Of a stretch of 64,000 nt of DNA, positions 58,868 to 64,000 are shown piece after piece. The number at the start of each line of letters is the position of its first letter. Position 1 is the stretch's first letter. The position numbers were made by a program, and so were the translations under genes. The stretch comes from Ferrimonas marina (GTDB lineage: Bacteria; Pseudomonadota; Gammaproteobacteria; Enterobacterales; Shewanellaceae), in assembly GCF_900129905.1 (NCBI RefSeq), contig NZ_FQXG01000003.1:239771-303770 (forward strand), written 5' to 3'. The notes under the pieces were generated by a model. The model saw only the letters and a list, made by a program, of their open reading frames with translations, was not told the DNA's origin and searched no databases.

Positions 58868-59805
58868 GTCAGGCCCGCCCAGGCGGGGGTGTTTCTGACA
58901 GATAGCGACAAGATGTTTTTGGTCCGGCGTCAGGCCCGCCCAGGCGGGGGTGTTTCCCATATAGCTGTGCAAAGCACTGATTCAAGCCTGTCAGGCCCGC
59001 CCAGGCGGGGGTGTTTCTGGTTGCCAAGCACAAAGCAGAAAGCGCTTGACGTCAGGCCCGCTCCGGCGGGGGTGTTTCTAACAGAACATCCTTGACTCTG
59101 CATGAGGGAGAGTCAGGCCCGCCCAGGCGGGGGTGTTTCCAGCGCCAAGGCGAGTGCGGAAGCGGCCCTCAGGCCCGCCTAGGCGGGTGTGTTTCCAATC
59201 TAGTACTGAGTATCTTCTGTTTCACCATGTCTGGCCCGCCCAGGCGGGGGTGTTTCCAGCTCTTGGTAAACCAGTTGCTCGAATTGCTCGTCAGGCCCGC
59301 CCAGGCGGGAGTGTTTCCATTCGGATCTCGGAAGAAAAGCCGGTCGGTTGGTCAGGCCCGCCCAGGCGGGGGTGTTTCCGGTCTGTCGACGTACAAGAGC
59401 TCCACCAGGTCATCAGGCCCGCCTAGGCGGGGGTGGTTCAAGGTATTTCGCGACGTCCGCCCATTTGAGCTGGTCTGTCTCGCCTCGGCGGGGGTGTTCC
59501 CTACTCAATCATCAAGGAGTCGTGATGAAGATAGTCGGGCCCGCCCAGGCGGGGGTGTTTCCTCCAGATGGAGATCGCTCATGACATGCAATTTGTCAGG
59601 CTCGCTTAGGCGGGGGTGTTTCCTTGCCCTAAATCGAACTGAAGTAAGCCAAGGGGTCAGGCCCACCTCGGCGGGGGTGTTTCTACCAGCACCGAATCCA
59701 TTCAGCTTCTTGATTGGTCAGGCCCGCTTCGGCGGGGGTGTCCCTAGCGCTCTTTTGTCTCGTTTTTGAGACTCAGTGTCGTACCTGCATGGGCGGGGTT
59801 GGTCC
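58868..59805 (+). CRISPR. Type IV-A CRISPR array, 16 repeats and 15 spacers
   Basis: 28-bp repeats with 33-bp spacers (61-bp period), except spacer 5 (59140-59167), which is 28 bp. The repeat is partly palindromic: 6 bp, then CCCGCC, a 2-nt loop, GGCGGG, then the 8-nt tail GGTGTTTC, which should become the crRNA 5' handle. Repeats 1-5, 7-9 and 12-14 are near-identical. Repeats 4, 11 and 13-15 differ mostly inside the loop or stem. Repeat 16 (59778-59805) is degenerate, and a relic lies at 59836-59863. Degeneration at the right end and the csf genes at the left put the leader at 58812-58867. No cas1 or cas2 nearby. Confidence 0.95.
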
Positions 59806-59865
59806 AGATTAGGACAATGGGCAGTTAGGTCTTAGGCAAAGCCTGCATGAGCGGGGGTGTAAGTC

Positions 59866-59882
59866 GGCCCGGTAACCGGGCC
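59866..59882. terminator. Hairpin closing the CRISPR array
   Basis: GGCCCG/CGGGCC stem around GTAAC, right after the relic repeat and just before the end of the minus-strand HNH gene. No T-run. Confidence 0.5.
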
Positions 59883-59894
59883 AGGCTTTACGTG

Positions 59895-60686
59895 CTAGGT
59901 GATTGGGCTACACAGCCTTCGGGCTTGTAGGGAGTGAGCAATGACGGCCTTGTCAGCGGCGAAGTGCGCTTTCATGTGACAGGTAGGGCATAGGGCTACG
60001 ACGTTGGATAGGTGGTCGGGTCCGCCTTCGCTGAGCGGGATGATGTGGTGGGATTCCAGGTAGATGCAATTGTTCTCCATCCGAAATCCTTTGGTGCCAC
60101 AGCATTCACAAAAGCCCTGGGCCCTCTCTAGCGCAGCTGTCCTAACCTTGGGGTCCCGGTGGTAACCATCGTTACGTGTCCCGCGGGTGATCCGGGCATC
60201 GGATACCTCTGTGGCGTCGAACTGATCGACAAAGCGTTGCGTGCCGCGCTTGATGGTGACATCGCCGGTGGAGTCATCGTAGTGGCTAACGAACCAGGAC
60301 TCCGGGTCAAGAAGGCGTTTGTGGTTGCCGGAGGGCCCATCGATGATGATCGCTCGGCAGCTAAGGTTTTCTTCAAAGGCGCGCTTGAGGAGGGTGTCTC
60401 GCTGGGCTGCCCGGGTGGGCCAGTTGGCTGTCGAGTGGATCCAGTCCGCGCGGTAGTTGTTGCTGTAAAAGATGGTGCCGTCCTTGTGGCGAATGTTCTT
60501 GTGCCAGACTGTCATGATAATCAGGCCATCCTGTTCCCAGGCCCATCGGTAGCAGTACCTTGGGTTGGCGGCAGGAACGGTTGGGCGCTCGTAATCATTC
60601 CAGTCGCTGACATCGTGGCCGGCTTCGGCAACCAGGCTGTAAGCGGTCTGGTACTTTGTGGGTTTCAGTTGCTGCAGCGGGTCCAT
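59895..60686 (-). CDS. HNH endonuclease-domain protein
   Basis: 263 residues with a C-terminal HNH domain (about 183-260): CECCGTKGF zinc ligands, ESHHIIPLSEGG with the catalytic His pair, NVVALCPTCHMKAH. The N-terminal 170 residues are not recognised but resemble restriction-type specificity regions (Trp and Lys rich). McrA-like methyl-dependent nuclease or defence nuclease is plausible. It stands between the CRISPR array and the nuclease-helicase gene, both on mobile defence-type ground. Confidence 0.8.
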   Translation of the reverse strand: MDPLQQLKPTKYQTAYSLVAEAGHDVSDWNDYERPTVPAANPRYCYRWAWEQDGLIIMTVWHKNIRHKDGTIFYSNNYRADWIHSTANWPTRAAQRDTLLKRAFEENLSCRAIIIDGPSGNHKRLLDPESWFVSHYDDSTGDVTIKRGTQRFVDQFDATEVSDARITRGTRNDGYHRDPKVRTAALERAQGFCECCGTKGFRMENNCIYLESHHIIPLSEGGPDHLSNVVALCPTCHMKAHFAADKAVIAHSLQARRLCSPIT

Positions 60687-60831
60687 GGCAGTACGTCCGT
60701 GTCAAAGCGTCATGCGTCATGGTTCCATACAGCGGGCGTTGCTGCCAGTGCTGGTGTCTCAATTCACGGGAAAGTTGGGTTGACCCGGTAGCGAGGCGGT
60801 GTGCTGTCTAGCCGGTTTTTCTGTGGGCTGT

Positions 60832-63663
60832 TTAGCGCCGTGGGCGAACTCCATCCAGCATGCCGGTGGGTGCGATCCTTTGTTCAATTGACCTCCCAAG
60901 ACGGCCATTTTCATAAGACATGCGCCAATGTCTGATTCGTGCACAAAGCTGGTATCCACAAGCTGTGTAGAAGTTCCCCGGTGGCACGGTTCTGTCAGGG
61001 AATACCTCGCGGTATTCGGTGTAAAGCTGAATTAGCTCACTGATAGTTCTGGGCCTGCTTTTTAAAATGCCGTAATGGGCGAGGGCGCGCCTGACCTCTG
61101 GGGAGAGGAGGTTTTTCCGGTCGCTATAACGCCAGAACGCGAGGTATACGCCCACTGGCCATCCCTCGTCATCTACCGCTTCGTAGCGGATGAAGGGGGT
61201 GCTTGCCTGTTGTAGATAGCGGTGAGTTCGCTCTACGTTTTGGAGTTCACGTTGAGTAAAGGCCTCGAAGTTGAAGCCGTAATCAGAGGCTGCCTGGCGG
61301 CCGTTGTGGGATAGCTCATTCCTGTGGTGGAGTTGATTGATCAGCCAGCAAGCCATACCGACAGGCGCGCCTTTGTGGATGACGGTGGGGTTGTCCGGGG
61401 GGCCGTATTTAGCGATGTAGTCCTTGATTTCAACGCCATACCTTTCGATATCAATCCCTTCCCTGTTCCACTGCATGTCAATGAGATCAAGAAGCCGGCA
61501 ACGCTCAGATGACAGAGTTCCCTCACTACGCCGGGAGCGTTGCTTGTCGAGCCAATGCGATAAGTCCTTGTTGTACTTGTGCAAGGCGCCAAGCAGTACC
61601 AGGTGGCCATGGATTTGATGGAAGTCACGGGCGACCTGATAGTTCCTTTGCCAGATGTCGTCCTCTACCGACCAGCAGAAGTCGATGTTGTGTAGGGCTT
61701 TCAACTGCTTTGGGTCAAGTTCGGTGGCGAGACGGTTCTGTCTGTACAGGAGACGCAATTGAGTGCACCACATGCCGAGTGGGTAACCGCGATACTCCTC
61801 GTCGTTATCCGGGCGTTTAGATCCACTCTCTTTCTGGAAGTCGCGAAGTAAGCCCAGCATTCGCCAGAAATCCGCTTTCTGCGCCTGTTTTTTGGTGGCG
61901 GCGATGAGGTCTTTCACTGGCTGGATAAGGTTTACGGAGCGTATCTGTACTGGCTCTGGGTCGGCCTGCATGCCCAGTTCTGCACGCAGGCTTTCGTGCT
62001 CATCTACGGCTTGCTGGATTTTGCCAAGCGGTACCGACTCGCTGAGGTTGTCCAGGTTGTTAACCAGATCAAGTACCAGGGGGGTGGAGTCGGTAGAGCT
62101 GCAGCTGAGGCATCGCCCGAGCTGCTGTAGTGCCTTGCTGGGGCTGGATGTGCAGCGGAGCATGATCACCCCGGAAAGGTCGGGCAGGTGGACGCTCTCA
62201 GAGAGCATGTCGACAGAGAGAAGCAGGTGCAGGCCGGTATCGGGCTTGGCGTCGAGGAAAGCCCGTCGCTGCTGTCTGCGGGTGGCTGTATCGAGTCCAG
62301 AGTGGATTTCCTGGATTTGGCAAAGGGTGCGCGTGCTGGGCTTGAGTTGCGACGCTTTGTGGTACCACATGTGCAATTGCCCCCGCAACTGCACCAGGTG
62401 GTCGATGGTTTCGCAGAACACGATGAATTTGCCGGTGAGATTGGGGATATGATCGGCAAAAACCTGCTCAACACCGGCGCTGCGCTGCCAGTCGAGTTTG
62501 GCAGAGTGCAGCCGGCCCTTTAGCGTGCGCAGTTCGCGTGCCGTCTCGCTGGGTAGGTCGGGGACTTCGTCGGGATTGGGCAGCTGTTGTTCCAACTGCT
62601 CAAGTTGCTTGGCGGTGTCGTCAAAGTCATAGAGCCCGGCAATGATGGTGGGTGCAGGCAGGATCTTTCGGGCGATGGCCTGGTCCAGGGGCAGTAGGTG
62701 TACGGGGTGGATCCTAAGTTCGGCCATCATGTTTCGCATGCCGTCCAGGTGCCGGACTGGATCGGCACAGAGGGAAACCACCTTGGCGCTGGGGTTCAGG
62801 TTCAGCAGTTGGCTGAGGCCACTCTCGGTCACGGGAGCGCCGGTGTGGGGCAGCTCATCAAGGATAACGAGTTCGTAGGTGTCAGCGAGAAGCCGGTTAA
62901 GCTTGGCCTCTTCACGCAGGCGGCAATAGGTCCAGTGGGTGGTATTGGGGTGTCTGCAGCGGGCCTCCTGCTGCACCCGGCCTTCCGTAGAGGGGCACAA
63001 AAACAGCACCGGCCCTGTGAACCGTTCACAAAGAGGTTGGATAATGTGGTTCTTGCCGGTGCCAGTAGCGGCCTCCAGGCCAACCCGCTGGTGGTGCACA
63101 AGGCCTAATTTAGTCCGTCCAAGGGCGGTGAGATTGTGGGGCAGAAGGTTAAGGGCAGCCGGTACCTGTGTGCTGGCGGGGTTGTAGCCGGACATCATAT
63201 CTCTAAGCTGCTTGGGGCCTACCAGGGCAAGCTTGAACGATTCAAAGCGTTCTGCAGCGCCTTTGACAAAGCCCCTGAGGGAGACAAGGCGGAAGTGCTT
63301 GCAGTGGTGGGTGGGCGCGGCTTCTCGTTCTAAGATTTCGTACTCGGACGCTATCTGCCTCAGGCCGAGTGGTTTGGCGTGCGCCTTGCACTGGACGATG
63401 ACAGCCACGCGGTCGGGGTGTTCCCTGTCGTAAAGCAGCAGATCGGCGCCGCCATCCGGACCTGGGCTGGTTAGACGTACCAGGTAGCCAAGTCCGCGGT
63501 ACAGTTCGGCAATGAACCTTTCAGCCACCAGCCCCTTCAAGTGCGGAGCGGGCTGAGCCTCGAGCCAGTGGAAAGCAAGATCGATGCACTTACTGTCAAG
63601 GGTGCAGGCGTGGAGGTGCTGGCGGATCTGATCATCAATCAGCTGAAGGTTGGGTGCATCCAT
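60832..63663 (-). CDS. Mrr-type nuclease fused to SF2 helicase with helicase-associated repeats
   Basis: 943 residues. N-terminal PD-(D/E)XK domain of Mrr type (GPDGGADLLLYD ... VAVIVQCKAHA, about 60-105). SF2 helicase follows with Walker A ATGTGKNHI (about 205), DELP box, and motif VI QQLGRCLS (about 500). The C-terminal 350 residues are repeated helicase-associated-like modules (FWRMLGLLRDFQKESGSKRP, QLRLLYRQNRLATEL). Such nuclease-helicase fusions are often phage or plasmid defence proteins (e.g. type III-like or Type I-like restriction helicases). Exact family unknown. Single gene, no adjacent methylase. Confidence 0.8.
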   Translation of the reverse strand: MDAPNLQLIDDQIRQHLHACTLDSKCIDLAFHWLEAQPAPHLKGLVAERFIAELYRGLGYLVRLTSPGPDGGADLLLYDREHPDRVAVIVQCKAHAKPLGLRQIASEYEILEREAAPTHHCKHFRLVSLRGFVKGAAERFESFKLALVGPKQLRDMMSGYNPASTQVPAALNLLPHNLTALGRTKLGLVHHQRVGLEAATGTGKNHIIQPLCERFTGPVLFLCPSTEGRVQQEARCRHPNTTHWTYCRLREEAKLNRLLADTYELVILDELPHTGAPVTESGLSQLLNLNPSAKVVSLCADPVRHLDGMRNMMAELRIHPVHLLPLDQAIARKILPAPTIIAGLYDFDDTAKQLEQLEQQLPNPDEVPDLPSETARELRTLKGRLHSAKLDWQRSAGVEQVFADHIPNLTGKFIVFCETIDHLVQLRGQLHMWYHKASQLKPSTRTLCQIQEIHSGLDTATRRQQRRAFLDAKPDTGLHLLLSVDMLSESVHLPDLSGVIMLRCTSSPSKALQQLGRCLSCSSTDSTPLVLDLVNNLDNLSESVPLGKIQQAVDEHESLRAELGMQADPEPVQIRSVNLIQPVKDLIAATKKQAQKADFWRMLGLLRDFQKESGSKRPDNDEEYRGYPLGMWCTQLRLLYRQNRLATELDPKQLKALHNIDFCWSVEDDIWQRNYQVARDFHQIHGHLVLLGALHKYNKDLSHWLDKQRSRRSEGTLSSERCRLLDLIDMQWNREGIDIERYGVEIKDYIAKYGPPDNPTVIHKGAPVGMACWLINQLHHRNELSHNGRQAASDYGFNFEAFTQRELQNVERTHRYLQQASTPFIRYEAVDDEGWPVGVYLAFWRYSDRKNLLSPEVRRALAHYGILKSRPRTISELIQLYTEYREVFPDRTVPPGNFYTACGYQLCARIRHWRMSYENGRLGRSIEQRIAPTGMLDGVRPRR

Positions 63664-63723
63664 GGTGTCGTTGGTCGGGCGTGAGTAGTTCTAACCATAG
63701 ACACGATGCGAAAAAGGGTAGAG

Positions 63724-63745
63724 AAAAGGGGCCGTTGGCCCCTTT
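63724..63745 (-). terminator. Terminator of the gene at the right edge
   Basis: AAAGGGGCC/GGCCCCTTT stem with GTT loop, followed by T4 on the minus strand, 16 bp after the stop of the 63761 gene. Confidence 0.75.
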
Positions 63746-63760
63746 GGTGCAGAACGCAGT

Positions 63761-64000
63761 TTACTCTCGGTACCACTGCTTGCGGCGCTTGCTGTTGTGC
63801 TTCCACGACGTCATCGTGTCGAGCACGCTGGGGTAGAAGTCCCAGTTACTGTTGGGCAGGCTCTTGTGGTAGCGCCGGCCGCGGATTGCAGTGCGATAAG
63901 CTTGCAGTTCTGGCTGGTGTGCCAGGTTCCAGCGCCGTTCCTGAAGCGTCGAGAACCGCTTGTGGCAGTTGGTCCGCAGGTCCGGGTGGATAAGCCGTGG
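63761..64000 (-). CDS. C-terminal fragment of a basic protein at the right edge
   Basis: The last 79 codons of a minus-strand gene that enters from outside the window. Very basic and aromatic (RLIHPDLRTNCHKRFSTLQERRWNLAH ... SWKHNSKRRKQWYRE), compatible with a nucleic-acid-binding C-terminus. No family can be named from this part. The terminator at 63724 supports a true gene end. Confidence 0.65.
   Translation of the reverse strand, partial: PRLIHPDLRTNCHKRFSTLQERRWNLAHQPELQAYRTAIRGRRYHKSLPNSNWDFYPSVLDTMTSWKHNSKRRKQWYRE

Noticed and set aside
59092-59769. Long open frame through the CRISPR array encoding a repeated Gly-Pro-Pro-Arg-Arg-Gly pattern
   Set aside because: It is a by-product of the 61-bp repeat period interacting with reading frame; the repeats have no stop in that frame. 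It has no ribosome site and matches no gene family.
1-64000. Replication, conjugation or transposition genes
   Set aside because: I looked for Rep, ParA/ParB, relaxase, T4SS and transposase motifs in the major frames and found none.

Overview
The window looks like a stretch of a large plasmid (or plasmid-like integrative element) from a Gram-negative bacterium, most likely a gammaproteobacterium. The reasons are GC-rich coding, good Shine-Dalgarno sites, sigma70-type promoters, a LexA-type SOS box, and the near absence of housekeeping genes. Most genes are unrecognised accessory genes in short operons. I found no replication initiator, partition pair, conjugation gene or transposase, so the element's backbone must lie outside the window. 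Host assignment is inference.

Layout: 0-8 kb holds a HipA-type kinase without an adjacent HipB, an XRE repressor with its probable operator, and several unknown genes. 8-15 kb holds a four-member family of multi-HTH paralogs (three in tandem), a secreted staphylococcal-type nuclease and a TumE/TumA-like toxin-antitoxin pair. 15-20 kb holds a PD-(D/E)XK (MmcB-like) protein, direct repeats, an AT-rich iteron-like cluster and two paralogous unknowns. 21-32 kb carries two orphan cytosine-C5 DNA methyltransferases embedded in minus-strand operons of small unknown proteins, and a GIY-YIG protein. 32-34.5 kb has two genes preceded by long, foldable, gene-free leaders. 35-42.6 kb has DUF2384-like antitoxin-domain proteins, a 1131-aa DndC-like PP-loop/Fe-S protein and, divergently, a DndB-like DGQHR protein. 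43-52.5 kb has a LexA-controlled small basic gene, two PcfJ-like paralogs sharing a promoter element, and an integrase-repeat protein.

52.7-60 kb is a complete type IV-A CRISPR-Cas effector locus (csf1, csf5/cas6, csf4/dinG, csf3, csf2) followed by a 16-repeat array. There are no adaptation genes. It is followed by an HNH nuclease and a large Mrr-like nuclease-helicase, so the right end is a defence or inter-plasmid-competition island.

The most striking feature tying the middle of the window together is a 16-bp palindrome, RTATAC-N4-GTATAY. It occurs at eight promoters and overlaps the -35/-10 region where a promoter can be read. These promoters precede both methyltransferase operons, the DndC-like and DndB-like genes, and several unknown operons. 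One plasmid regulator therefore probably switches a DNA-modification/unknown-function regulon on and off together. Neither this regulon nor a DndB/DndC-like pair without DndA, D and E matches a system I can name.
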